Shown: positions 52,017 through 63,369, counted from the stretch's first letter. The stretch: DNA of 64,000 nucleotides from Lithodes maja (GCA_037953745.1 JBAKBP010000762.1:124001-188000), one strand, 5' to 3'. A program made the numbers and translations. The notes: a model not told the origin generated them from the letters alone.

Positions 52017-53567
52017 GTCTATGTGAGTGAGGGAGACAAAAGGCAGAACTGCCTATAGCGAGTGCCTCCCCCAGAGTTGAAAGAGTGACAGGGCCAAAAT
52101 CAAGGGACGTTCGAGCCAAAATGCCTGGACAAACCGAGTTTGAAGGAAGGTCATAGGAAGAGGGAAATACTAATTATGGGAGAGAGTTCCAAAGCTCAGC
52201 TATTGAATAGAAGAAAGAGTAAGAATAAAGTTTCACTCTTGGGTTGGAGAGTTGCAGAGAGTAGGGATGGGATTGTGTTGCAAGACGGGTGCTACTTGCT
52301 CTACAAAGAGAGGGTGGTATACACTGAGAGAGCTCTGAGGAACACTGATTATTGTAATAGCGGGAGAATAGTGAAATAGATGCAACATTGCGGCGAAGAG
52401 AGAGACTGCAGAGAATTGGTGAGTGGACGTGAGTTAATGAGACGGAAGGCTTTCTTTTCTACTTTGTTTAGAAGTGTTGTGTGAGAGGATCTTCCCCACA
52501 TGTGTGAACAATACTCAATACATGGACGCACTGTGCTCCTGTACAGAGCAAGAAGCTGCGCAGGGGTAAAGAACCCCCAGAGGCGGTTGAGCATACCCAG
52601 CTTCTGGGAAGCTGTTATAGCTAAAGTGGTAACATGATCTTTCCAAGAGAGATAAGAAGAAAAAGAGACACCAAGAATATTAAGAAAAGATGAAGGGTTA
52701 ATTTGTATTATCTTGTTGAAGAGTAGGTCATTGTTTTCTGGATGGGGGCGACGAGTAGACAGATGGAGAAATTTAGTTTTGGAAGCATTGACAGTAACAA
52801 GATTTTCTCTGCCCTAATTATAGATAGTAGAGAGATCAGAAGATGGGTGTTTTATGGCCTTCTTACGTGAATTCTGGAGTTCTTGCTGTGAATAATTTTG
52901 TGGAAGGCTAGTTGAATAGTGTAATGTAGAGTCGTCAGCATATGAGTGAATGGGGCTGGAGGTGCGCCGTCGGTTGGGAGGATCGGGTGGCAGTACCGGT
53001 GAGATAGGACAGGTGACAGATATATGGTCGTTGGAGCCCAAAGGAGAGACAATATTTACAGTATAAGCAAAAGGGTTAGAGGTTAGAAATAAGTCAAGAA
53101 TGTTGGGTCGATCTCCGAAGCGATCCGGGATACAGGTGGGTTGCTGGACCAACTGCTCTAGGTCATTTAGGATAGAAAAGATGTAGGCTTGTTCACCAGG
53201 TTGGTCAGTGGAAACAGAGGAGAGCCATTGGCGGTGGTGAACGTTGAAATCTCCTTAGATGGAGATTTCTGTGAAAGGAAAGATGGATAGAATGTGTTCC
53301 ACTTTAGAAGTTAGATAGTCAAAGCATTTTGGATAGTCAGTAGAATTAGGGGAGAGATAAACAACGCAGAAATATTTAGGTTGTGAGTGACAAAAAGGTT
53401 TCAGCCAGAGAGTTGAGAATTCAGAAGAATCTAAAGTTGGGAACACTAGAGACAGCAAGAATGTTGCGTACATAGACGCAACACCCACCTTTGGCTTGAA
53501 ACTGAGGTTAGATAGTAGGAGAATACAGAAAAGGTTTGATGTCAGTAGTCCCAGACAACTGCGTTCA
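52017..53567 (-). mobile_element. Family C LINE with internal deletion
   Basis: Minus strand: 3' UTR 52017-52300, C-terminal RT part 52349-52594 (GFFTPAQLLALYRSTVRP), a palm segment with HSYADDSTLHYS directly preceded by endonuclease-domain sequence (SNDHISVTCPISPVLPPDPP), then EEP sequence to 53567 (FCVVYLSPNSTDYPKCFDYL). About 1.3 kb between the EEP end and the YADD block, present at 55260-56530, is absent. 5'-truncated. Confidence 0.7.
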
Positions 53568-53920
53568 TATATTCAGTATATACGGTATATATATAAATTT
53601 ATTATGGGGGGAGATTTTAGGCACCAATCGAACAGGGCTAGACCCAGGAGGGCTATAGGCATGTGATAAGGAGTCGCTGGAACTCCTGTTTCATTTACTT
53701 GGCCTCTCTTACTGATTTTATTTCTGCCTCACTTACACTAAGATTAATCCAGTTAGCTCTCACAAAACACTCCCTCTCTTTAACACTACACCACACAAGT
53801 ACACTATACTTCTTTAAAAAAAAGAAAAAAAGAGAAGAAAAAAACTTATATATATATATATATATATAACACAACATGGCCCAGCCTCGGGATCCCGAGG
53901 GGAAAGGGGGGGAGGGGGGC
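53568..53920. other. Spacer with (TA)n
   Basis: Short TA tracts around 53575-53600 and 53848-53870; a purine run to 53845; no gene. Confidence 0.45.
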
Positions 53921-53949
53921 ATAAAGGATACTCACTCAACGACCCACCA

Positions 53950-56900
53950 GAATGACTTGGACAGCGACCTGACACTCTCACTATCAACTTTTGCAACATT
54001 CGTGGCCTTTCCTCTAACTTATACTCTGTTGAATACCACCTCTCCTCTGCCAACCCTGATCTTCTCTTTCTCATCGAAACTCAGTTGTGTGGGACTACTG
54101 ACAGCAAACCATTCTCTGTTCCCTCCTACTATCTCTATCCGAGTTTCAAAGCCAAAGCCAGATGTTGTGTATACATACACAACAAACTCACTTGCTCTCG
54201 TGTTCCCGACTTTGACTCCTCGGAATTCTCAACTTTATGGCTCAAACTATCCTGGCACTCTCATATTAATTATTTATGTGCTGTCTATCTTTCCCCCAAC
54301 TCCACTGACTTGTGACAAAAATTATCCCTAGACTGGAAAAAAATATCCCTAGACTGGAAAAAATTATCCCTAGACTGGAAAAAATTATCCCTAGACTGGA
54401 AAAAATTATCCCTAGACTGGAAAAAAAAGTAATATGAAGAGCGTCTAAAAGAGTTAAATCTGTTCAGTTTAACAAAGTGCAGGCTAAGAGGGGACCTAAT
54501 TCAAGTGTTTAAAATTATTAAAGGTATTGACAATATGGATGTCAACAAATATTTCACAATCGATCATTCGAATTACACTAGAGGAAATGGCTACAAGATA
54601 ATCGGAAAGCATTTTAACTCCCATGAGGCAAAGCATTTCTTTTTCAATCGAGTAGTAAACCTGTGGAATGGACTACCCAGTCATGTCATTGAATGCAGTA
54701 CTGTTGAAACTTTCAAAATACACCTAGATAAATATCTTGCTCTTAATCCACAATTAACTGTGTTTACAAACGAATAGCAGAACTGTTTTTATTGATCTAG
54801 CGTTACCTTTTCTCACATAGGTTAGGTAATTTAGCTATAAGCAGCCTCGAAAGGGTCACTAGATCTGTTTTTGCTAGTTTTCCTTTGGACTCCTTTGACT
54901 TCCCCAAATTCTTTAACTATCTAAACTGTAAAGTGGAACACATGCTATCCATCTCTCCTTTCTCAGAAATCTCCATCTTAGGAAATTTCAACGTTCACCA
55001 CCGTCAATTGCTTTCCTCTCATTCCACTGACCAACCTGGTGAACAAGCCTACATCTTTTCTATCCTAAATGACCTAGAGCAGTTGGTTCTGCAACTCACC
55101 TGTATCCCGGATCGGTTCGGAGATCTGACGAACATTGTAGACTTGTTTCTAACTTGTAACCATTCCACTCATACTGTCGATCTTTTCCCTCTATTAGCCT
55201 CCTCCGACCATAAACTTATCTCCGTTACCTGTCCTATCTCTCCAGTACGGCCACCCGATCCTCACAGTCGGCAGTGCTTGTGGTACTTTGACGCTGCCAA
55301 CTGGGAGGCTCTTCGGCAGTACTTCTTTGACTTCCCATGGAATTATTTTTGCTTCCGTGGCCGGGGAACCTTGTTGAGTGCTGAACGCAATACTGAGGTA
55401 ATCCTCTCAGCCATGGTGGCATACATTCCATTTTCTTTCTCTCAGGCTAATGCAAAAAAATATTGGTTTGCTCACTCTTGTTCTACTGCTGTCCACAACA
55501 ATGAGGAAGCATTCAAACGGTACCATCGCCTTCAAACTCCAGAATCTCATTCTTCCTATGTTTATGCCTGGAATCAAGCCAAATCTGTTTTTCGACTGTT
55601 TCATCAATAATACATGCACTGAACTATCCAACTCTAGCTCTTCCCAAGCTTTCTGGCATCTAGCCAAAAACCTCTCCAACAATTTGTCTTCCTTGTCTCT
55701 CTCTCCTCTTTTCCAATCTAATGGCACAACTATCACTTCTTCCTCTGACAAAGCTGAACTCTTTGCTTGAAACTCCACTTTGGATAATTCCGGTGCTATT
55801 CCTCCCTCTCCACCCCCCTCTCCTACTTATACCTAATATCCTAATCTCTTCTAAAGATGTACTTTCTACCCTCTCTGGGCTTAATACTACGAAGGCAAGG
55901 CGTACGGTTCGAATGGTGTTCCTCCTTTTGTACTAAAAAACTGTGCTTCCGTGCTGACTCCCAGCCTAGGCAAACTCTTCCATCTCTGTCTCTCCTCTAA
56001 CGTCTTCCCTTCTTGCTGGAAGATTGCTCTCATTCAACCTGTCCCAAAGAAGGGTGACCGCTCTCAACCCTCCAACTATCGTCCAACGCCCTCATTTCTT
56101 GTACCTTTAATGTTTTGGAAACTATTCTTACTTAAAAATTTCTTAAGCATATCTCTTCTCATAATACAGTATACTCTCAGATCGCCAGTATGGATTCCTA
56201 GGGGTCACTTTACTTGTGATCTTCTCTCATATTTTTACTAACTCTTGGTCATCCTCCTTTCGGGACTTCGGGAGACCTTTTCTATTGCACTAGACATATC
56301 GAAGGCCTTCGATAGAGTCTGGCACAATTCTCTAATTTCGAAACTACCCTCCTTCGGTTTCTATCCCTCCATCTGTGCCTTTATCTCTAATTTCCTTTCT
56401 GGCCGTTCCATATCAGCGGTTGTGGATGGCCATCGTTCACTTCCTCATCCTATCAACTCCGGTGTTCCTCAGGGTACTGTCCTATCTCAAATTCTCTTTC
56501 TAATATATATTTTATGATCTTCTCAACTATACCTCCAGTCTTAGCCACTCATATGCTGACGACTCTACCTTACGCTATTCAACTGGTTTTCCAGAACGCC
56601 CCAGCAAGCAATCCCTCAAAAACAAACGTGATGAAGCCATAGAACACTAATCTTCTGATCTTTCCAATTGGAGCAGAGAATGCTTCCAAAACCCAATTTC
56701 TCCATTTATTTACCCGTCAAGAACTCCCAGAGGACTATCCCTTATTCTTAACAATACAAAAATAAGCCCTTCATCTTCTCTCAGTATTCTCGGTGGCTCT
56801 TTTTCTTCTGATCTCTTTTGGAAAGACCATATTACCACTCTTGCTAAAACAGCTGCGTGTGCTCAACAGCCTCAAGGGTGTTCTTTACCCCTGCACAGCT

Positions 56901-57150
56901 TCTTGCTCTGTAGGCCTACAGGGACACAGTGAGTCCTTGTATTGAGTATTGTTCACATGTGTGGGGAGGATCCTCTCACACCGCACTCCTAGACAAAGTA
57001 GAAAGGAAAGCCTTTCGTCTCATTAACTCCCGTCCACTCACCGATTCTCTGCAATCTCTCTCTCTTCGCCGCACATGTTGCATCTCTCTCGCTATTATAT
57101 CGCTACTACAATAATCAGTGTTCTTCAGAGCTCTCTCAGTGTATACACCC
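53950..57150 (+). pseudogene. Family C ORF2 remnant (EEP + RT)
   Basis: Frame-shifted segments: 54085-54311 (CGTTDSKPFSVPSYYLYPSF ... YLCAVYLSPNSTD), resuming after the nested insertion at 54902 (FPKFFNYLNCKVEHMLSI) as an open frame to 55610 (to KSVFRLFHQ), then 55620-55790, 55950-56100 (IALIQPVPKKGDRSQPSNYR), 56245-56517 and 56929-57114. At least six frame changes or stops. EEP and RT are both present, so this was an autonomous element long ago. Confidence 0.7.
54312..54901 (+). mobile_element. CR1-A3 3' end with 21-bp minisatellite, nested
   Basis: 54312-54429 is a 21-bp tandem repeat (unit ATTATCCCTAGACTGGAAAA plus A, about 5.5 copies); 54431-54777 codes for a CR1-A C-terminus (FKIIKGIDNMDVNKYFTID, RVVNLWNGLPSHVIECST, LDKYLALNPQLTVF); then a 3' UTR and tail TTCCTTTGGACTCCTTTG. 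GACTT flanks both sides (54307-54311 and 54897-54901), and the family C coding sequence continues across when the insert is removed. Confidence 0.75.
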
Positions 57151-57522
57151 TCCTCTACGTAGGGCACGTAGTACCCGTCTTGCAACACAATCCCACCCCT
57201 AATCTGTGCAACTCTCCAACTCAAGAGTGAAACGATACTCCCAATCTTTCTTCCATTCAACAGCTGCACTCTGGAACTCTCTCCCTGAATCCATCTTTCC
57301 CTCATCCTATGACTTAAATTGCTTCAAACTTTGTGAGTCAAGACATTTTGGCTCGAACATTCCTTGATTTTGGCCCCGTCACTCTTTCAACTCTGGGGGA
57401 GGCACTAGTCACAGGCAGTTTTGCCTTTTGTCTCCCTCATCCACATAGAAAACAAATATATGTATGTAGATATTGTCAACAGGCACTTCCATAAGGTGTT
57501 TAAAGCGGAGAAAACTATTAGG

Positions 57523-57736
57523 CTATACCCTATTCCAAGTAAGTAGGCCAAAACTCTTGAACATTAAGCTCTATAACTCACACACAACGAGAGTAAGCAA
57601 GCTATTATTTCTAGCATTCGGGAAGGGTCAGACAGGGAATAGGGGTGCAAATTTACAGCTCATTTGCTCTAGCCCTTTTTGAGTTAGAGAGGCTACGGTT
57701 CACGATATCTGGACTAACTATTTGGAAATGGTATAG
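57523..57736. mobile_element. MITE-4 reference copy
   Basis: Left CTATACCCTATTCCAAGTAA, right TTTGGAAATGGTATAG; inverted ends of about 60 bp (TAGGCCAAAACTCTTGAACA against a diverged mirror). 214 bp, no ORF. Confidence 0.65.
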
Positions 57737-58210
57737 TCACCCTTTCTGTACCGAACATGTAGTTTTCTATTTGATTTCAGCTACATTTAGACGATTTTAC
57801 GAAGCTTCGGAAGGATATAGGGTAGCTAAGAGGATTAATTGAGATGATCTGAAGCCTTTTAATGGGTAGACCTCCTTCCTAAGCCGATTATTTGATAAAG
57901 CTTAGGAAGGATATAGGGTAGCTATGAGGATACATTGAGATAGTCTGAAGCATTATTATGGGTAGACCTCCTTCCTAAGCCGATTATTTGATAAAGCTTC
58001 GGAAGGATATAGGGTAGCTATGAGGATTAATTGAGATAGTCTGCAGCCTTTTATTGGGTAGACGTCCTTCTTATATGAATAATATCTAAATGTAGCTAAA
58101 GAGAAGTACTTGAGATAGTCTGCAGCCTTTTAATGGGTAGACGTCCTTCCTAAGCTGAATAACATCGTCAAATAGTTGCCAGAATATAATGAAAAGGACG
58201 TCACCGGTCA
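57737..58210. mobile_element. MITE-2 with about 96-bp internal tandem repeat
   Basis: CCTCCTTCCTAAGCCGATTA occurs at about 57871 and 57967 and GTCCTTC versions at 58063 and 58143, each with TAGGGTAGCTATGAGGAT or a similar block. This makes an inner tandem repeat of about three units, enlarging a roughly 200-bp MITE to about 470 bp. Confidence 0.6.
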
Positions 58211-58377
58211 GTGGTCCTGGACAACTTCGCGTTCCCTCACCCCTTTCTCTGTCTCGTGTAGTAGGTGGATTAGTATAAGGGGAGGAGGATTCCAAGCCTC
58301 CTACCCCCAGAAGGAAGAGTAAGCCAGTAATACAAACTGACAGAAGAGAAGTAACACAACTAGAGTTTTAACACTGA

Positions 58378-58690
58378 GGGCCTCGGGTCGAGTGGCAAGC
58401 ACGCTGACGTGTGAATCTGCTTGACCTGGGTTCGATCCCAGCCAAAGCGGGTGTGGGTGTGGTAGTACGTCCTCGCGTGTTTCACATGCTCGCATCCAGT
58501 CGGGGGACACCTCGACAACGTATACAGACTAATAACACACATAATAAGCCACTCCAACAGCTTCCTCTCTCTCTCCAACACCCCTTCTCCCCTCTCTACA
58601 CTCTTCAGAAAATTGGAAAAGTAGAACATAGCTACGAGGTGTCATTGTAAAGGCTTATCCCTAAATACCTTCACCTGACCTGACCTAATG
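58378..58690 (+). mobile_element. SINE-2, full copy
   Basis: tRNA-like head with GGTCGAGTGGCAAGCACG (A-box region) and CCTGGGTTCGATCCCAGCC (B-box with paired T-arm), body with GGGGGACACCTCGACAACG, tail CACCTGACCTGACCTAA. About 310 bp. Confidence 0.7.
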
Positions 58691-59472
58691 ATTATTTAGT
58701 AGTAAACAAATGTTTGATGGAGGTCTAGGGAGGAAACTAAACTAAACTAAAATAAAATATACATAAATGAGCAAATAAATACGCCCCTCCCCCCTCATAA
58801 CATAAACAACTACAAAAAAAGGAATTGTAATAGATCTCATCATTTTTATTGACTTTTACAGAGAAATAATTATCATATTTTATTGATTTACAAAGAAATA
58901 TATGGTCAGAGGTATTAGACAAGAATATTTACCGTTTGAGTCTAATGTATATAATATTTTTAGTTATATATAATGCAGCAAATTCAGATCAATATCTATT
59001 AAAATGTAAAACTTGCAAAACAAGCCAACCAAAGCGAAGAAACCGTACAATATAAAGACAAACTAATTTATCATAATCATAAATAATAAGCAGAAATAAA
59101 TCAATAAACAGGTACATTAATAAATAAATAAAAGAATACTAAGAAAGAGTAAATCAATAAACAGAAAAATAGATAGCTAAATCAACAAATAAAATAAATA
59201 AATAGCTAACTCAATAGATAAATAAATAATAAAATAAATAAAAAGCTAATTCAACAGATAAATCAATAAATTAATCAAATCAACAGATAAATCAATCAAT
59301 AAAAATAAAATCAATAGATTAACAAATAGATAAATCGAAAATTAAAATCAATACTAAGAAATAATCCAATAAATGTAAGATCTAGTCATTTATTCTAGCA
59401 TTCTACAATATGAACTACTGATATGTTCAAGTGACAGAGGCTAAGATCAAATACATATGAAATAAACCTCTC
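58691..59472. other. AT-rich interval with (AATA)n-like repeats
   Basis: 59090-59340 is dominated by AATAAATAAATAG and TCAATAGATAAA words. No gene. Confidence 0.5.
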
Positions 59473-60167
59473 TTAACCCCTTCTGTACCGCAACGTCTTT
59501 TACCATTTATTCTGGCTACTATTAGACGATTTTATTCAGTTTAATAAGGCCCCACACTGCCCACAGCAATCAACAGACTTCGAACTGTCCCACTTAACCC
59601 TTTTTACTACCACAGCTCCTTCTTAACACCTTATTGGCGGGCTAGGCGGTCTATTTATATGTACCGCCCAGCGGGGTGTTTTTAGCCAAAATAGGGCGGC
59701 TTACGTGATCATTTTCATGCCTAAATAAGACCCAGAGCGTAAAACAAGCATCTATCCCTGAAAGGGCATAAACAGAGCTTTCCAATGACACCACAACGAT
59801 CCTTGTATGACCGCTAGTTTTCGTGCAACAACCGCGCAACACGAGTGCAAAAACCATGTAATTCGGTACTTTCCCCATACATTTCAGTATGTAGCGAGTG
59901 TGAGAGGGTGGAGGAGGGTGGGATTCGTGCCGAGGTGGTCTGGAGCAGTCATACGCTCACTACTCTCCTGCTACCACTTGTCTCTCTCTCTCAGCAACAT
60001 TACGTGCTGAAATTGCCACACGACCTATGTCGCGCGCCGCCACATAGTCCAAATTTATTTAACTCGCCTTATGTTGCGCGCCGCTAATAGAGGGTTAAAC
60101 TGCACATAATCGTCTAAACATAGCTAGAATATCATGAAAAAGAGGTTGCCGGTACAGAAGGGGTTAA
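59473..60167. mobile_element. MITE-2 with a nested TTAA element
   Basis: Outer ends TTAACCCCTTCTGTACCG (59473) and CCGGTACAGAAGGGGTTAA (60167). The interior is split at TTAA by the element at 59627-60094. Confidence 0.75.
59627..60094. mobile_element. TTAA-flanked TIR element nested in MITE-2
   Basis: TTAA at 59623-59626 and 60095-60098. Left CACCTTATTGGCGGGC, right reverse complemented CCCTCTATTAGCGGCG: imperfect 15-bp TIR. 468 bp, without clear coding. The MITE-2 sequence CCTTCTTAA...ACTGCACATAATCG is restored on removal. piggyBac-like by target site. Confidence 0.7.
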
Positions 60168-60255
60168 GGGGGAAGTATGTCACATGTTTTTCTTCTACAC
60201 CCCATTCTCCCTCATGTTTAGCCCCATTAGTTTTCAGATTTTAAGACGTTGTGGC
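60164..60255. mobile_element. MITE-1 end fragment
   Basis: TTAAGGGGGAAGTATGTC, then CATTCTCCCTCATGTTTAGC and CCATTAGTTTTCAGATTTTA. It shares the TTAA with the right end of the preceding MITE-2. Confidence 0.55.
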
Positions 60256-60384
60256 ACGGCCAAGCCCTGTCAATCAAGGGGGTGTACAGTGTTAAAAACT
60301 GCATCATCACTATAGAGGGATATGTGAACAAAGTTGAATAACGAAATGCAGCAATAAATATATTAATAATTAATACGAAAAACT

Positions 60385-61115
60385 AAAATAACAAACAAAT
60401 AGCAATAAATAAGAAGTACAAATACAATTAAAGTGGTAAGAACAGCACTACATAAATAACTACGAACAGCACTAAGAAAATACGAAAGCAGCGCCTCATA
60501 AGAGCATACGAACAGCGAACAGCGTCACATAAAGGAGTACAAAGGAGTACAAAGTAAATCAAGCAACAACAGGTCTAGTGACCCTTCTAGGCTGCTTGTC
60601 CTCCAAAACACTGAGGATCAAGTGTCCAAACAGTGGTTTAGAGTGGATAAGGGAACATTGGAAAGGGAACTACTGCCCTAGAACTAATGTCCGTGGCAGG
60701 ATTAGGAAGTTAGTAGGGGACAGATGGGTTAGTAACTGAGGGGGGGATAAAATAAAGTTATCATTTACAAACGCAATCAGTCGCGGGTTTGATGAGAGAT
60801 ATTTGTCTAAGCGGAGTTTAAATGAATCAACGGTGCTGCAGTCTATAACGTATAAGGAAATTAGGACAGTGGTAAATACGTACAGCACCACATACGGAAA
60901 TAAAAACAGCGCCACACAAGGAAATCAGGATAATGGTAAATAAGGAAATACGTGCAGCACCTCATATGGAAATAAAACAGAGCCACATAAAGAAATCAGG
61001 ACTAAGGTAAATAAGGAAATACAAACAGCCCCATAAGGAAATCAGGAGTGTTAAATAAGGAAATACAAACAGAGCCCCATAAGGAAATCAGGACAGAGGT
61101 AAATGTGGGTAGACA
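60385..61115. repeat. About 60-bp degenerate tandem repeat, split by CR1-A5
   Basis: GGAAATACAAACAG, CCCCATAAGGAAATCAGGA and GGTAAATAAGGAAATAC words repeat at 60850-61115; related words (AACAGCACTACATAA, AACAGCGTCACATAAAGG) lie at 60430-60530 on the other side of the insertion. Confidence 0.6.
60535..60857 (-). mobile_element. CR1-A5, 5'-truncated, minus strand
   Basis: Minus strand: coding end VIDCSTVDSFKLRLDKYLSS (stop decayed), 3' UTR with CTGCCACGGACATTAGTT, tail of CTCCTTTGTA repeats (GGAGTACAAAGGAGTACAAA on plus). Close to copies A1 and A2. Confidence 0.75.
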
Positions 61116-61179
61116 AAGAACTAGAAAAGGGAAAATTTATTATTATGGCGGAAAATTGTAAATATGAAAAAGCGAACAT

Positions 61180-61394
61180 GACTTATCCCTTTCAAGATAC
61201 GATGACACATTTATTTTCTATTTTCTAGCTATTACTATATATTATTCAGACTAAGAAGAATATATGGAAGCCAGAGTGTTAATGGAGATAGTCTTGACCC
61301 TTTTAATTCACACACATCCTTGCTAAGCTGCATAAATCATTAAGTGATAGCCAGGATAAACTGTCAAAATACGGCATAATACTCAAGGGGTTAA
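61180..61394. mobile_element. MITE-2 copy
   Basis: Left end decayed; inner ATTATTCAGACTAAGAAGAA and right CTCAAGGGGTTAA. Confidence 0.5.
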
Positions 61395-61399
61395 TAGGA

Positions 61400-61935
61400 T
61401 AAATAGCACTTCATAAGATAATAAATAGTTGATCATAAGGAACTCAATATACCAGCTGTTTCCTATCATGTGTAAAGCGCTGTTATAATATTCCACCCTA
61501 CTTTTAGATTTATGAATGATTAAAACAGCACTTCATAAAATATTAGGAAAGAGCATATCAAAAGGAACTCAACATACCAGCTGTTTCCTATAATATTATG
61601 AAGCGCTGTTATAGTTGGCCTATTCCTCCAAACTTTTAGAAATATGATTATAACAGCACTTCATAAAATAATAGGAAAGAGCATATCATAAGGAACTCAA
61701 CATACCAGCTGTTTCCTATAATCTTATTAAATGCTGTTTATTCTTTCTTACTTTTAGAAATATGAATGAATAATTTAACAGCACTTAAGATAAATAGAAA
61801 CAGCATATTATAAGGAACTCAACACACCACCTATTGTCTTATGAAGCGCTGTTGTAATATTCCTCCATACTTTTAGAAATATGAATATTATAATAGCACT
61901 TCATAAGATAATACACAACAGCAGATCATAAGCAA
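61400..61935. repeat. 115-128 bp palindromic satellite, 4-5 units
   Basis: Units start AACAGCACTTCATAA at about 61402, 61524, 61652, 61778 and 61893. Each contains CATACCAGCTGTTTCCTA and ends with the mirror TTATGAAGCGCTGTT, so each unit can fold back. A different repeat family from the others here. Confidence 0.75.
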
Positions 61936-62095
61936 GGTTAAGAGATATCTTAACCTTGATCATAAGGAACTAAACACACCGGTAAACGACCGTAACTTAA
62001 TGCCATCAAGTACCTTACATCTCTATAACACAGTACAAAATACCCTTCACATACATTACTTTATCTTACCTTAGCTTATGTTACACACTCAAAGT

Positions 62096-62450
62096 TAAGA
62101 CCCGCGTCACACAAGCGACTTTTCCATTAATTTTTACGAGCCATGGTTGTCTGGCAGCTTTAAACTATCTGCCTTGGTGGTGTAATGGATTAAGCGTTTA
62201 AAATCTGAATGTGGTATCCCAGGTTCGAATCCCAGGAGGATCACATGCTTTCATTAATTTCATTGGAAGGTATTTGGTGTTGGGAGTTAAATAAATCAAT
62301 TAGATTATATCAAAATTCAGCCTACTTGCATAATCTGCCTTCAGTTTAGTTTCAGAGTCCAATGTAATAAAGCCTCAGAATATTATGAAAAAAATTGCTC
62401 ATCGAAAATTGGTGGAAAAAGTGCTTATGTGACACCTTCTTAAGACAGGC
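62096..62450. mobile_element. MITE-3 split by SINE-1
   Basis: Left AAGACCCGCGTCACACAAGC, right GTGCTTATGTGACACCTTCTT; interior CATGGTTGTCTGGCAGCTTT and AGTTTAGTTTCAGAGTCCAAT match 31206-31416. The SINE is inserted after GCTTTAAACT at about 62170. Confidence 0.65.
62172..62312 (+). mobile_element. SINE-1 full copy
   Basis: A-box TGGTGTAATGGATTAAGCG, B-box CAGGTTCGAATCCCAGG, body TTCATTAATTTCATTGGAAG, end AAATAAATCAATTAGATTA. Confidence 0.75.
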
Positions 62451-63120
62451 ATCACACGAAACTTATTTGGGCAATTTTTTAAGCCTGCTGCCGATTTCTG
62501 GTTCATGTTCTACCATATATTTTCGGATTTTGACATTGATTATTAGATTCATAGCCTGCAGCGGTAAGTGATATGCATTCCAATGGACAATATTGACACT
62601 GATGCAAAATTGGAAAGCCACATGTTGTAGACCGATAATTTGTCCTTATTTAATGTATATTGTTTCACTTTTATGTGATGAAACCCGTCCTGTTCTGATA
62701 ATCCCGCCAGTGTGCTTTTGTCCACCACTTCCAAATTTATTGTCAAGTAGTGCAGAGGCTACTTATGAAGGCGACTGTACAATCAACTCCAGGCTTTAGC
62801 TTGTAACTATGCCCAGTGTCAGCTAATTTGGCAATAATTCTGATCCATAGCTTCTTTACATATCAGAAACGGCTATATCAAAGCGGCTGTAATTTCACTC
62901 ATCTATTTACTGGTCTACCCTTACAAAATACTATAAATACCTGGCGATGGGCTGGTCTATCAGAGTGAGACCTGAGCGATCTCTGCCATACCCATAGCTT
63001 ACTCTGACTGTTCCTTTTACTTATATATTTTCTAGATCTCAAGTGACGGCGTCTCTTCCGTGGATTGACCTCCCAATCTACCAAGATTGGAAGCTAGAGC
63101 GTCACATTATTCCTTTGCCC
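62451..63120. other. No recognisable feature
   Basis: Begins with another short CATCACACGA end-like fragment (about 62445-62490); otherwise single-copy-looking, without coding signal. Confidence 0.4.
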
Positions 63121-63126
63121 CTCAAC

Positions 63127-63333
63127 TTTCTCTTCATAATTGCTGAGGGGCACAGGGCCCTGGGTGGGGCTTTGGTTTCCCGGGCGTTTACGCACCCTCT
63201 CAGTTCCCCGCCATGGAGTGGCTTCGGTCACCCAGGCTTTATTGTGGTCGGCAGGGAGGGTTCTGTGGGGGCGCTCGTTTATGGCCTTGGCCTTACTCGG
63301 GGCCTTGGGGCTGTTCGGCCAGGCAGCTTGGGG

Positions 63334-63368
<35 letters not shown>

Positions 63369-63369
63369 C
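63127..63369 (+). mobile_element. SINE-like repeat with (AAC)n tail, copy 2
   Basis: Same start TTTCTCTTCATAATTGCTGA and body as 51237-51463; (AAC)n tail at 63336-63369. Both copies are preceded by CTCAAC. Confidence 0.65.

Larger units (their letters stand above)
53921..57450 (+). mobile_element. Family C (Jockey-like) LINE, long copy, nested CR1-A
   Basis: Plus strand, EEP to 3' tail. EEP start about 53970 (NFCNIRGLSSNLYSVEYHL across frames), GNFNVHHRQ near 54985, SSDHKLISVTC near 55200; RT with DISKAFDRVWHN (56290), SGVPQGTVLSQILF (56458) and a YADDS block (56550). 3' UTR ends ACATAGAAAACAAATATATG. Many frameshifts. CR1-A3 is inserted at 54312-54901. Confidence 0.7.

Noticed and set aside
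53875..54331. ATG-started gene at the start of the family C LINE
   Set aside because: The frame is shifted relative to recognisable EEP blocks; the similarity lies in other frames.
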